A DNA stretch of 64,000 nt from Oleispira antarctica RB-8. GTDB lineage: Bacteria; Pseudomonadota; Gammaproteobacteria; Pseudomonadales; Oceanobacteraceae. The position numbers were made by a program, and so were the translations under genes. The stretch covers positions 2,255,350 to 2,319,349 of the forward strand of contig FO203512.1 in the NCBI GenBank assembly GCA_000967895.1, written 5' to 3'. Of the stretch, positions 36,958-46,219 are shown in pieces. How positions within the stretch are numbered: position 1 is the first letter of the stretch; the number at the start of each line of letters is the position of its first letter. The notes under the pieces are model-generated. The model did not search any database, was not told the DNA's origin, and was given only the letters and a program-made list of their open reading frames with translations.

Positions 36958-39900
36958 TCACAAAGATAGTTCAATTTTTATTTCATTCCAACGTTGGCGC
37001 AAACGTTTAATTGAAACTGGCTCACTCGTACCTAGAGGCTGAGCAAATAAAGACATTCTAAACTCTTGAATAAGCCAATAAAAATTCAATAACTCAGTAT
37101 TGGCGTAATAAGGAATTGAAAGCTGCTTAACGCCCGACTGATGCAACTGTCTTATTTCGTCCACTTCAGCGATGCGCAATCGATCTCGCTGTAATTGACC
37201 CTGTAATTTATCGAGGCGATATAAAACCCCTTCCAAATATCTAGGATACGATTTCAAATACATCCAGGGTGTTTGAATTATAAAGTTATTTGAAAACAAC
37301 TCATTCAACTGAGATTTAATATCACTATAAGCATACGCTCGATCAATTGTAGTATTGCCCTTCATTTGCTTGAGTATTTTATGCCTTAAAGGAAGAACAC
37401 GCTTCAGTAAATCGATGATTTTTACGAGCGTCGGATATAACTCTGAACGATTATCAAGACACGTTTTAAAAGCCAGTTCACTTCTCGGCAACTCATCTTC
37501 AGAGAGCATGCATAAGTTATAACAAGCGTCCAAAATATCATTATAAAATTCTTGTTTAGATGCAAGTCCTTGAGCGTAAGGCATAACAGGATCTAACAAT
37601 CTAAGTTCTTTGCGCAATTCTTTATCTTGCACCGGTAACGATAAGCGCAGCAAACGAATAATACCCTGGCGGCTCGATAGCCCAGCAAAGTCCTCATCAG
37701 CATGCAGTGTCATATCAACATGACTGCCTTGATCAATAAGCATTGGGAACATGCGAACTTTTAAACCTTGCAAATCTCTTTCCGTGACCTGAGGCAGCTT
37801 TGAAAAATCCCATTGCGTTATATTCGTGCGATCGAATTCTTTATCCGTTAATACCGTCGCTTGCGCTTGACCTAGACCTTCAAACTCTTCTTTCAGAAGC
37901 ATCAAATCTCGCCCTTGGCCAGCGATTTTATCATTATCAATCACCTGATAATTCATTTTAAAATGGTTGTCTAAATTAATAGACCGCAAGTCATCCAACT
38001 CAACTTTAATTCGATACTTCGCGTATAAGAAATTAACTAGCTGAGGAAATAAACCGCCCTCGCCCACATTAGCAATGCGTAAAAAATCATCCACCGTATT
38101 TGGCACGGGCACTAATTGTTTACGTATCGGTTTAGGTAACCCTTTCAATATAGCAATGCATTTTTCTTTAATAAAACCAGGCACTAACCAATCAGCCTGA
38201 TCAATAGAAATTTGCCCTAATACCGATGCAGGCACTGTCATCGATACACCATCATCTTTCGCTCCTGGTGAGAATGCGTAAGCCAATGGAAAGCTGATAC
38301 CTTGATAATTAAAGTAGCTGGGGTACAAAGCATCGGTGACACTGTCTTCACTTTGTTTTAATAAATATTCTTTGCTTAAATACAGTGTTTTTTCATCTGT
38401 TTCTGGCTTTTTTAGCCAAGCATACAAGCTAATAACCGAAGCAAGATCTGTTGGAATATGCTCATCATAAAAATGCCCAACCACGGCATCTTCCACCACA
38501 TAACTTCGGGTTCGTGTTTTTTCTTCAAGCTCGGCTAGCTCAGCAATTAAATTAATATTATGCTGATAAAATTTTGATTTTAACTCAATATTATTTTCAA
38601 CCAGCCCTTGCTGGATAAATAAATTTCTCGCCTCCGGCATATTAATACGGCTAAAATCGATGGCGCGTTTAGGGTTAATAATTAAGCCATATAAACTCGT
38701 CTGTTCAAAGGCGATCACCTGCCCCCGTTTTTTACTCCAGTGCGGTTCAAAATAACTTTTTCTTAATAGGGGTTTGGCCAACTGTTCCAGCCACTCCGGA
38801 TCAATTTTCGCTACCGTACGTCCGTATAAACGCGTTGTTTCCATTAATTCAGCCGCCACAATCCACTTAGGGCGTTTTTTATAAAGACCCGATGCAGGGA
38901 AAATTTGCAGCTTACGCTGACGAGCCCCTAAATATTCTGCACCTTCTTCTTTTTGCGCAATGTGGCTTAACAACCCTGCTAGCAAAGATTTATGAACATT
39001 TTCATAACTGGCAGCGTCGGTATTTAAAACAAAATCCATTTCGCGGCACAGTATGTGTAGTTGCTTATGCACATCGCGCCACTCACGCATACGCATATAA
39101 TTGACGAAATTTTTCTGACACCATTTTCGTAACTGTGAGTTGGTTAGTTCCTGCCTTTGTTCTTCAAACGCATCCCATAGATTCACATACGATAAAAAAT
39201 CAGACTCTTCATGAGCAAATTCTTTATGCTTTTGATCGGCTGCTTGTTTTTTATCCGCAGGTCTTTCTCGCGGATCTTGAATACTTAATGCGGAAGCAAT
39301 AATAAGAACTTCACGTAATGCATTTTGTTTTTTAGCTTGCAAAAGCATCCGGGATATTCTTGGCTCCACTGGCAAGCGAGACATCTGACGGCCAAGCTGA
39401 GTTAAAACAAACTGCCCTTCTGCAGCACTTGAGGTAACCGCCTCTAACTCTTGCAACAGGTTAAAACCATCTTTTATAAAACGCGGATCAGGCGCATCAA
39501 CAAAAGGGAAATTACTGATATCACCCAATTTAAGCGAAATCATTTGCAGTATAACAGCGGCAAGATTTGTTCTTTGTATTTCAGGCTCGGTAAACTCAGG
39601 GCGCGATAAAAAGTCGTCTTCAGAGAATAAGCGAATGCAAATACCATCTGCAACACGACCGCAACGCCCGCGCCTTTGATTCGCACTGGCTTGCGAAATA
39701 GCTTCCACGGGCAAACGCTGAACTTTCGATCGATAGCTATAGCGGCTTATTCGCGCAACACCAGAGTCGATAACATAGCGAATTCCCGGTACGGTTAGCG
39801 ATGTTTCGGCCACGTTCGTCGCCAATATTATCCGACGCCCGACCGACTCTGTGAATATTTTACCCTGCTCACTCACCCCTAGACGTGCGTACAACGGTAA

Positions 39901-40893
39901 TATTTGGCTATTACGTAGATCCTTATCGTGCAGCATCATTTTTCGTAAATATTCAGCACACTCACGAATTTCCCGTTCACCGGGTAAAAAGACCAACACA
40001 TCCCCAGCTTGCTGCTTAATTCGATCTTGCTCAGCTAGTTCTTGCAGCCCATGTAAGATGCCTTCTTGAATGGTTAAATCCGTGTCATCTTCACTTTCTC
40101 GAACCAAAGGTCGAAACCGATCTTCCACGGGAAACGTTCGACCTGATACTTCAATCACAGGGGCATTGGAAAAATGCTCACTAAACCGGGTTAAATCAAT
40201 AGTTGCAGAGGTAATAACGACTTTTAAATCTGGGCGCTTAGGCAACAACTGCTTTAAAAAACCCAATAAAAAATCAATATTTAAGCTACGTTCATGGGCT
40301 TCATCAATAATGATGCAATCGTATTCTGAAAGAAATTTGTCATTCTGGGTTTGGGCTAGCAGAATACCATCCGTCATCAATTTAACCCGCGTGCGTTCAG
40401 TGGTTTGATCACTAAAACGTACCTGACACCCCACTTCTTGACCCATTTCTACTTCGAGCTCTTGAGCAATTCGACTAGCGACTGATCGTGCAGCCAACCG
40501 TCTAGGTTGAGTATGCGCAATGGTACCCGCCTGACCGAGCCCCAACTCCAAACACATTTTAGGGAGCTGAGTTGTTTTACCAGACCCTGTTTCACCGGCA
40601 ATAATAATAACTTGATGCTCAGACAAAGCCGCTAATATTTGCTCACGCTTTTGGCTAACCGGAAGTGACTCGGGATAATTCAGTGTTAAAACAGTTTTTC
40701 GCTGAGCAAGAACTTGCTGACTGCGTTCAATAGCCACCAATAATTTAGCCAACTTATTATCGAATGGCTTTTCCTGCTTTGCTAAACCAAAAATAGCGTG
40801 TAAGTCTCGATTAAGTCGATACTTATCTTTTGTTAAACAATTATTAACGGCCTGTTTAAGCGCATTTTTATCAAGCTTGTTATTCTGGCTCAC
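36958..40893 (-). CDS. hrpA: ATP-dependent RNA helicase HrpA
   Basis: 1311 residues from a GTG at 40893. DEAH helicase core: GETGSGKTTQLPKM (near 97), DEAHERS, SATID, and QRRGRCGR. It is followed by the HA2/OB region and the long HrpA-specific C-terminal domain (DUF3418). It acts in the cytosol in RNA remodelling and rescue of stalled ribosomes. It stands alone with its own upstream gap of about 175 bases. Confidence 0.96.
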   Translation of the reverse strand: MSQNNKLDKNALKQAVNNCLTKDKYRLNRDLHAIFGLAKQEKPFDNKLAKLLVAIERSQQVLAQRKTVLTLNYPESLPVSQKREQILAALSEHQVIIIAGETGSGKTTQLPKMCLELGLGQAGTIAHTQPRRLAARSVASRIAQELEVEMGQEVGCQVRFSDQTTERTRVKLMTDGILLAQTQNDKFLSEYDCIIIDEAHERSLNIDFLLGFLKQLLPKRPDLKVVITSATIDLTRFSEHFSNAPVIEVSGRTFPVEDRFRPLVRESEDDTDLTIQEGILHGLQELAEQDRIKQQAGDVLVFLPGEREIRECAEYLRKMMLHDKDLRNSQILPLYARLGVSEQGKIFTESVGRRIILATNVAETSLTVPGIRYVIDSGVARISRYSYRSKVQRLPVEAISQASANQRRGRCGRVADGICIRLFSEDDFLSRPEFTEPEIQRTNLAAVILQMISLKLGDISNFPFVDAPDPRFIKDGFNLLQELEAVTSSAAEGQFVLTQLGRQMSRLPVEPRISRMLLQAKKQNALREVLIIASALSIQDPRERPADKKQAADQKHKEFAHEESDFLSYVNLWDAFEEQRQELTNSQLRKWCQKNFVNYMRMREWRDVHKQLHILCREMDFVLNTDAASYENVHKSLLAGLLSHIAQKEEGAEYLGARQRKLQIFPASGLYKKRPKWIVAAELMETTRLYGRTVAKIDPEWLEQLAKPLLRKSYFEPHWSKKRGQVIAFEQTSLYGLIINPKRAIDFSRINMPEARNLFIQQGLVENNIELKSKFYQHNINLIAELAELEEKTRTRSYVVEDAVVGHFYDEHIPTDLASVISLYAWLKKPETDEKTLYLSKEYLLKQSEDSVTDALYPSYFNYQGISFPLAYAFSPGAKDDGVSMTVPASVLGQISIDQADWLVPGFIKEKCIAILKGLPKPIRKQLVPVPNTVDDFLRIANVGEGGLFPQLVNFLYAKYRIKVELDDLRSINLDNHFKMNYQVIDNDKIAGQGRDLMLLKEEFEGLGQAQATVLTDKEFDRTNITQWDFSKLPQVTERDLQGLKVRMFPMLIDQGSHVDMTLHADEDFAGLSSRQGIIRLLRLSLPVQDKELRKELRLLDPVMPYAQGLASKQEFYNDILDACYNLCMLSEDELPRSELAFKTCLDNRSELYPTLVKIIDLLKRVLPLRHKILKQMKGNTTIDRAYAYSDIKSQLNELFSNNFIIQTPWMYLKSYPRYLEGVLYRLDKLQGQLQRDRLRIAEVDEIRQLHQSGVKQLSIPYYANTELLNFYWLIQEFRMSLFAQPLGTSEPVSIKRLRQRWNEIKIELSL

Positions 40894-40999
40894 ATCAAAT
40901 CCAGTGATCTTTTAAAATAAGTGATCTATTAAGTAATAAAAAAATATAATAACGACGGTACAACTAATAGCGTTCGTAAACTTATAACACTCAAACGAA

Positions 41000-41023
41000 A
41001 ACGCCCTGCAAAGGCAGGGCGTT
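41000..41023 (-). terminator. Terminator after fadD
   Basis: Perfect 10-base stem AACGCCCTGC / GCAGGGCGTT with a four-base loop; on the minus strand it is followed by TTTCGTTTG. Confidence 0.8.
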
Positions 41024-41070
41024 ATTCTAACAAAATCGTAATGAAACTTCTGCCAATATAGGCTTATGTT

Positions 41071-42753
41071 TTATTTTTTGATTTTAGCGATTTCTTCATC
41101 ACGCAATTCACGACGCAATATTTTACCTACGTTCGTTTTTGGTAACTCATCGCGAAATTCTACATGTCGTGGTATTTTATATGCAGTTAAACGCTTCCGA
41201 GCCCATGCTTTCACATCCGCTGCGGTTAGATTTTCATTACTTGACACAACAAAAACTTTTACCGCTTCTGACGTTTTCTCATCTGGAATGCCAATCGCCG
41301 CGACTTCAATGATATCAGGATGAGTAACAATTTCGTCTTCAACCTCGTTCGGATAAACATTGAAGCCCGAAACAATGATCATATCTTTCTTACGATCAAC
41401 AATCTTCATATAACCATCTTCGCTGATCACGGCAACATCACCCGTCTTCAACCAACCATCACTAGAGATAGCTTCTGCTGTTGCTTCAGGACGCTGCCAA
41501 TACCCCTTCATGACCTGAGGGCCTTTAACACATAACTCCCCTGCTTCACCAATTGGTAACTCATTACCATTGTCATCAATTACTTTGCAGTTAGTACTCG
41601 CGACAGGAATACCAATTGTGCCTAGCTTAACGTGACCCGGTGGATTGAATGATACTACAGGAGAAGTCTCTGTCATCCCGAAGCCTTCTGCAATTTCACA
41701 GTTTGTTATTGTTTTCCACTGATCAGCAGCATTCTTAGTTAAAGCCATGCCACCCGAAATAGTCAATTTCAATCCGCTGAAATCAAGGCCTTTGAAAACG
41801 GGTTGATTGCATAACGCAACGAACAAGGTATTCAAACCAACAAAGCAAGAGAATTTAGTACTCTGTAATACCTTAATAAAACCAGGTATGTCACGAGGAT
41901 TAGGTATTAGTACGCTGTGATTACCCGTTTCCAGTAATACCATACAGTGCACAGTAAATGCATAAATATGATACAGAGGAAGTGGAGCAATAGCCGTTTC
42001 TTTACCTTCATCCAAAGCCATCGTGAAGAGACCATGACATTGCAACATATTTGCAATCAAGTTTCCGTGCGTTAACATCGCGCCTTTAGCGACACCAGTG
42101 GTACCGCCGGTGTACTGTAAAACAGCGACATCATCTTGTTTTATTGCTGGAGTAGTAAAAGCTTTGCCCTTACCTAAACTTAACGCTTTGCGTAGAGAAA
42201 CAGCATTGGCGATATTGTATGATTCAACTTCTTTCTTAACATATTTCAATACACTATTGATCAAGACACGCTTAACCATCTTATGCATGTCACCAACCTC
42301 GGTAACGATTACAGTCTCAATTGAAGTATTGGCTAAAACACGTTCAGCTTTCGCTGCCATGTTTGCCAAAACGATTAAGGCTTTAGCACCTGAATCGTTA
42401 AACTGGTGTTCCATTTCACGCTCAGTATAGAGCGGATTGGTATTAACGACGGTCATGCCGGCACGCATTGCGCCGAAAACAACGATAGGATACTGAAGTA
42501 CATTCGGTAGCTGAACCGCAATACGGTCACCCACTTCTAATGCTGTTTCATTCTGCAAATACGCAGCGAAGGCAGCACTTTCGGTTTCTAATTCAGCATA
42601 AGTAATGGTTTGACCAAGACAGGTAAAAGCCGGTTTATCGGCATATTTAGCAACAAAACCGTTAAATACTTCGACAACTGATTGATACTTATCGGTATCA
42701 ATCGTTTTCGCGAGTTCTGCTGGATATTTATCCTGAAAAAATGTTTCGTTCAT
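41071..42753 (-). CDS. fadD: Long-chain fatty acid--CoA ligase
   Basis: 560-residue ANL-superfamily enzyme activating fatty acids to acyl-CoA. The AMP-binding motif is YTGGTTGVAKGAML (near 210), with GFGMTETSP, GWLKTGDVA, DRKKDMIIVSGFNVYPNEVE, and the catalytic Lys in PKTNVGKILRRELR. Divergent lipase and MaoC genes suggest a lipid-degradation locus, as beside fadD1/fadD2 in Pseudomonas. Confidence 0.96.
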   Translation of the reverse strand: MNETFFQDKYPAELAKTIDTDKYQSVVEVFNGFVAKYADKPAFTCLGQTITYAELETESAAFAAYLQNETALEVGDRIAVQLPNVLQYPIVVFGAMRAGMTVVNTNPLYTEREMEHQFNDSGAKALIVLANMAAKAERVLANTSIETVIVTEVGDMHKMVKRVLINSVLKYVKKEVESYNIANAVSLRKALSLGKGKAFTTPAIKQDDVAVLQYTGGTTGVAKGAMLTHGNLIANMLQCHGLFTMALDEGKETAIAPLPLYHIYAFTVHCMVLLETGNHSVLIPNPRDIPGFIKVLQSTKFSCFVGLNTLFVALCNQPVFKGLDFSGLKLTISGGMALTKNAADQWKTITNCEIAEGFGMTETSPVVSFNPPGHVKLGTIGIPVASTNCKVIDDNGNELPIGEAGELCVKGPQVMKGYWQRPEATAEAISSDGWLKTGDVAVISEDGYMKIVDRKKDMIIVSGFNVYPNEVEDEIVTHPDIIEVAAIGIPDEKTSEAVKVFVVSSNENLTAADVKAWARKRLTAYKIPRHVEFRDELPKTNVGKILRRELRDEEIAKIKK

Positions 42754-42770
42754 GCTCAGTTCCCAATTAG

Positions 42771-42782
42771 ATTCGTACGAAT
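42771..42782. promoter_or_regulatory. Perfect 12-base palindrome before fadD, possible operator
   Basis: ATTCGTACGAAT is an exact palindrome ending 17 bases before the fadD start codon. TetR-family regulators such as fatty-acid repressors bind palindromes of this kind, but it does not match the PsrA consensus I know. The rest of the divergent gap (42783-43002) is AT-rich with no gene. Confidence 0.4.
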
Positions 42783-43002
42783 ACTGTACTAAATTTCATA
42801 TGCATTAATTTTCTTGCCATTAAATGACTGAAGGTTGGCATATTTTGATCGAATAATTGGCAAAGAGATTACCATTTTTTACTATTTCGAGCAAAAAACC
42901 TTAACCAAAAGCATACAAAAAAAGTCAAAAGCACAGTAATCTAATACCCTAACGATAAAACTTATAATTATAACGAACGAACACCGAACTACAGGTTAAA
43001 AC

Positions 43003-43908
43003 ATGACCAATGAAATCATCACGATTACGGCTAAAGACGGACGGCGTATTCAAGTCAAATGCTGGACATCAGAAACTGCAAAAGCCTACATTCATATTTG
43101 CCATGGCATGGCCGAGCACATGAACCGCTATAATGAGTTTGCTCAGTTTTTATACACACAAGGCTATAACGTTATTTGCCATAACCATCGTGGGCATGGT
43201 GAAAATGAAATATTAGGGCACTATGCTAATGAAGATGGCTGGTCAAAAACAATTCAAGACATTGTCGATGTTCAAGAACACGTTATTCAAAATAAAGAAC
43301 TACCACTTTTCTTGTTTGCTCATAGCATGGGATCATTTATTGCCCAAGGGTATGCAATACGATACGGCAACCGCCTATCAGGATTAATTCTATCTGGGAC
43401 AAATTATCAACACCCTTTCATGTATCACGCAGGACGTATCATTGCACACTTAGAAAAATTCAGATTAAAGGAAGGTAGCCCCTCCTCAGTGATGGACAAA
43501 TTATCCTTTGCATCCTTCAACAATCATTTCAAACCTAACCGAACTGATTTTGACTGGCTTAGCCGCGACCCAGAGCAAGTTGATAAATATATAAACGATT
43601 CACTTTGTGGATTTCCTTGCAGCGCAGAAACTTGGCGACAACTACTATCAGGCTTGATTGAAATTAGTCAAAAAAAGCAACTTGATAAGATTCCACATTC
43701 ATTACCCATGTATTTATTTGGCGGTGAAAAAGATCCCGTAGGGCGGATGGGAAAAGGTATTCGTGCCTTAAAGCAAAAACTACGACAAACAGGTCATGAC
43801 AACGTCACACATAAGCTTTATAAAGAAGCTCGTCATGAAATGCTAAACGAAACGTGCAAGCATGACGTTTATAATAATGTTGCTGACTGGATAGAGCAGC
43901 AACTCTAA
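43003..43908 (+). CDS. Alpha/beta-hydrolase, monoacylglycerol lipase / lysophospholipase type
   Basis: 301 residues. ICHGMAEHMNRYNEFAQFL is the oxyanion region of the Hydrolase_4 family; NHRGHGE follows. The nucleophile elbow is FAHSMGSF, the acid is in GGEKDPVG and the His in EARHEMLNE. No signal peptide, so cytosolic. Divergent from fadD, it would release fatty acids for activation; substrate range is inferred. Confidence 0.88.
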   Translation: MTNEIITITAKDGRRIQVKCWTSETAKAYIHICHGMAEHMNRYNEFAQFLYTQGYNVICHNHRGHGENEILGHYANEDGWSKTIQDIVDVQEHVIQNKELPLFLFAHSMGSFIAQGYAIRYGNRLSGLILSGTNYQHPFMYHAGRIIAHLEKFRLKEGSPSSVMDKLSFASFNNHFKPNRTDFDWLSRDPEQVDKYINDSLCGFPCSAETWRQLLSGLIEISQKKQLDKIPHSLPMYLFGGEKDPVGRMGKGIRALKQKLRQTGHDNVTHKLYKEARHEMLNETCKHDVYNNVADWIEQQL

Positions 43909-43959
43909 GATTAGATTAAGTTTTCATAAATATAATTAAAACAACTGCAAGGAAGTAGC

Positions 43960-44433
43960 ATGACACTCATAAGCAATCGCCCTTTTGATACCATCAACAT
44001 TGATGATTTTTGCAAGCGTCAGCACACCGTCACAGAAGACGATTTATTATTATTTGCGAAAGCCAGCGGTGATTTAAACCCATTGCATTTAGATGCAGAA
44101 TACGCCGCAACCACGCCTTTTAAGCAACGTATTGCTCACGGCATGTTCACCGGGGGCCTCATTTCAGCCGCGCTAGCGATGGACCTTCCTGGGCCAGGCA
44201 CTATTTACCTTTCTCAAGACTTGCAGTTTAAACGTCCTGTTTGCATTGGTGATACCCTCACCGTCACGCTAACAGCTGTTGAAAAGCATCCTGAAAAGCC
44301 CATTGTAACCTTGCAATGTGTTGTTACGAATCAAGATGATAAAGCGGTTGTGATAGGAACGGCCAAGGTCATGGCCCCTACGGTTAGCATGACCGTCGAA
44401 GCGTGTGATATTAATCAGCTAGAAGAATCGTGA
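43960..44433 (+). CDS. MaoC-family (R)-specific enoyl-CoA hydratase
   Basis: 157-residue hot-dog fold protein with the hydratase-2 motif: FAKASGDLNPLHLDAEYAATTPFKQRIAHGMFTG, in which Asp and His are catalytic. PhaJ-type members turn beta-oxidation intermediates into (R)-3-hydroxyacyl-CoA. The ATG follows AAGGA. It is 51 bases after the lipase and likely co-transcribed. Confidence 0.9.
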   Translation: MTLISNRPFDTINIDDFCKRQHTVTEDDLLLFAKASGDLNPLHLDAEYAATTPFKQRIAHGMFTGGLISAALAMDLPGPGTIYLSQDLQFKRPVCIGDTLTVTLTAVEKHPEKPIVTLQCVVTNQDDKAVVIGTAKVMAPTVSMTVEACDINQLEES

Positions 44434-44449
44434 TTTTTCCTAACGACTA

Positions 44450-44539
44450 ATGGCTAATAATCAGGTTGACGCCAACCTTGATACTGATCGTATAGCCGCA
44501 CATATCTCTGGGTTTATAAAAGATGTAACGCCATTATGA
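44450..44539 (+). CDS. Possible 29-residue small ORF after the MaoC gene
   Basis: ATG-to-TGA frame encoding MANNQVDANLDTDRIAAHISG and eight further residues. The composition looks protein-like, but there is no clear ribosome site and no recognised family; it may be a remnant of a longer gene. The remainder of the 308-base gap 44434-44741 holds the tonB-cluster terminator and nothing else I can name. Confidence 0.2.
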   Translation: MANNQVDANLDTDRIAAHISGFIKDVTPL

Positions 44540-44690
44540 GCTTAGAGATGTATTGATTTAATTTCCTATTTTATTTATGTCAATTGCTTTATATAGATAA
44601 CGGTATAACCAATTAATTATACGCCCTCCACGATGAATGCCCAACGACACACTAAATAAAACGACAACTACCTTAAGAAACTTCGCCTTG

Positions 44691-44717
44691 AAAAAAAAGC
44701 CACCCGAAGGTGGCTTT
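44691..44717 (-). terminator. Terminator of the Agl/Glt-like cluster
   Basis: On the minus strand: AAAGCCACC, a TTCG loop, GGTGGCTTT and then a T-run of eight in all. The C(UUCG)G tetraloop makes this a textbook strong terminator 25 bases after the last gene. Confidence 0.93.
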
Positions 44718-44741
44718 CTAAACGCATAATGCAGATATTGA

Positions 44742-45719
44742 TTATGGAATGAAGCGAATGGGAAACTCAACCACCTTCACATCAATATCACCTTTGTCTT
44801 CGAAGGAAATCATGCGGCATCGGGACGCTAAGCGTCTTTTCAACTTCGCATCCTTCAACTCACTCTCAATCACAGTACAACTTGAAACCTTACCATTAGG
44901 CTGAATCTCAAGCTTTAAAGTGACACTGCCTTCCAAGGCTGCATTTTTACGTAACGCTTTGCGATACAATACATCAAAAGATGCCTTGTGCTGTTCGAAA
45001 ACCAGACGCAGTGATTCTTGACTACGACCCCGCCCAGAATTTTCAATCTGCACCTCTTCACTGCTCAGTTCAACAGCCGTCACATCGCGAGCAGATAGAT
45101 TTTCACCCATTGTTTCGGTAGTTAATGCGGTATCACTGATACCACCAGATCCACGACTTGCAGCACTACGATCAATAACAGAGCCAGTATCCGTCGCTTT
45201 ATTACCTTTATTCGAAAGGCCTTTGCTTGATGTATCAAGCGCAGTAATGGCAGCAGAACCTGGGATACCTTTCAAAGCTTCCATCGCACCAAAACCAAAC
45301 GCTTCTTTTGCTTTTTCTTTGGCTTTAGCCCGTTTTTCTTTAGGTACTTCTTTTTTAGGCTTTGGCTTAGGCTTAGGCTTAGGTTTAGGTTTAGGTTTAG
45401 GTTTAGGTTTAGGTTTAGGTTTAGGTTTTGGCTTCTCCTCAACCTTTTTAGGTTCAGGCTTTTTTTCTTCCTTCTTTTCAATCGGCTTTGGTTTAGGCTT
45501 TGGTTTCGGCTTTTCAAGTTTTTTACGTTTGATAACCTTTGCAACAGCAGCAGGAACCTTCTCTAATTCCTTACGCTCAATCTCAGGCAAAGTAATTTTA
45601 GGCACAAAAAAACCGACGACTAAAACAATACTTAAAAAGATAACTAAAATTAAACGAAAGCTTTTCTGATCAGCATCATTCCAAGGCAGTTCAGGAGGAC
45701 GCACTATCGATGTTGCCAT
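44742..45719 (-). CDS. TonB-like energy transducer with AgmX/PglI-type C-terminal domain
   Basis: 325 residues. A short cytosolic N-terminus precedes one transmembrane helix (LILVIFLSIVLVVGFFVP, about 23-40). Residues about 68-128 are a Lys-Pro/Glu spacer with a run of some 14 KP pairs. A Ser/Thr-rich linker and the C-terminal domain follow (SLRLVFEQHKASFDVLYRKAL, LEGSVTLKLEIQPNGKVSSC, FPIRFIP), as in myxobacterial AgmX/GltJ and TonB-like proteins. It would span the periplasm, coupling the ExbB/ExbD motor upstream to partners further out. Last gene of the cluster. Confidence 0.85.
   Translation of the reverse strand: MATSIVRPPELPWNDADQKSFRLILVIFLSIVLVVGFFVPKITLPEIERKELEKVPAAVAKVIKRKKLEKPKPKPKPKPIEKKEEKKPEPKKVEEKPKPKPKPKPKPKPKPKPKPKPKPKPKKEVPKEKRAKAKEKAKEAFGFGAMEALKGIPGSAAITALDTSSKGLSNKGNKATDTGSVIDRSAASRGSGGISDTALTTETMGENLSARDVTAVELSSEEVQIENSGRGRSQESLRLVFEQHKASFDVLYRKALRKNAALEGSVTLKLEIQPNGKVSSCTVIESELKDAKLKRRLASRCRMISFEDKGDIDVKVVEFPIRFIP
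45358..45435. repeat. Hexanucleotide microsatellite encoding the Lys-Pro spacer
   Basis: Thirteen consecutive hexamers of the type GGYTTN on the plus strand, including seven exact GGTTTA units (45382-45423) and three GGCTTA units. Each encodes one Lys-Pro pair on the minus strand. Copy-number changes would alter spacer length without a frameshift. Confidence 0.95.
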
Positions 45720-45721
45720 GA

Positions 45722-46219
45722 TTAGCTAGCCTCCCCTTTCTGACTCACTGCAAGGGAAATATTATTAAACTCCGCTTTCGCACACGTCTCCATAATCCGC
45801 TTGAGTACCGAATAAGGCGTATCTTTATCACCCATAATGGTAATTGGACGGCCTTCTTCTTTTAACTCAAACGGTAATGGGGAACGAGTCGCCAAATAAT
45901 CCAGCTCTTTTTTCAAGGCCGGAATAATTTCACCTTCTATTTTTGCAATATCGCCCATTTTGGCAATCGGACGACCCTGAACTAACAAATCATCTTTAGT
46001 GACTAATATACGAACCGTGTCTTTTAGTTCATTGGCAGCAATCGATTTTGGTAACTGAATGGCATCATTACTTTGAATTTCAGAATCATTTTGATTCATC
46101 ATCAAAAAGAATACCAAGATAGTAAAAATATCCATCAAAGCCGTTAAGTTTAAAACTGATTTTGCGGCGTTACGCTTGTGATTGCGCTGCATTCGTTTAG
46201 CGCGTCTTGACATTTTCAT
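45722..46219 (-). CDS. ExbD/TolR-family protein with intact proton-carrying Asp
   Basis: 165 residues. A very basic N-terminus is followed by one membrane helix with Asp30 (NLTALMDIFTILVFFLMM), the residue that carries protons in ExbD/TolR/AglS proteins, and a periplasmic domain. The start overlaps the preceding ExbD-like gene by four bases (ATGA), and it ends two bases before the TonB-like gene. Confidence 0.9.
   Translation of the reverse strand: MKMSRRAKRMQRNHKRNAAKSVLNLTALMDIFTILVFFLMMNQNDSEIQSNDAIQLPKSIAANELKDTVRILVTKDDLLVQGRPIAKMGDIAKIEGEIIPALKKELDYLATRSPLPFELKEEGRPITIMGDKDTPYSVLKRIMETCAKAEFNNISLAVSQKGEAS

Noticed and set aside
44558-44770. 70-codon minus-strand frame after the TonB-like gene
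   Set aside because: Starts inside the TonB-like gene and runs through its strong terminator hairpin.
45223-45669. 148-codon plus-strand frame with a Gly-Leu repeat, and a 90-codon minus frame
   Set aside because: Readings of the hexanucleotide tract of the TonB-like gene in other frames.
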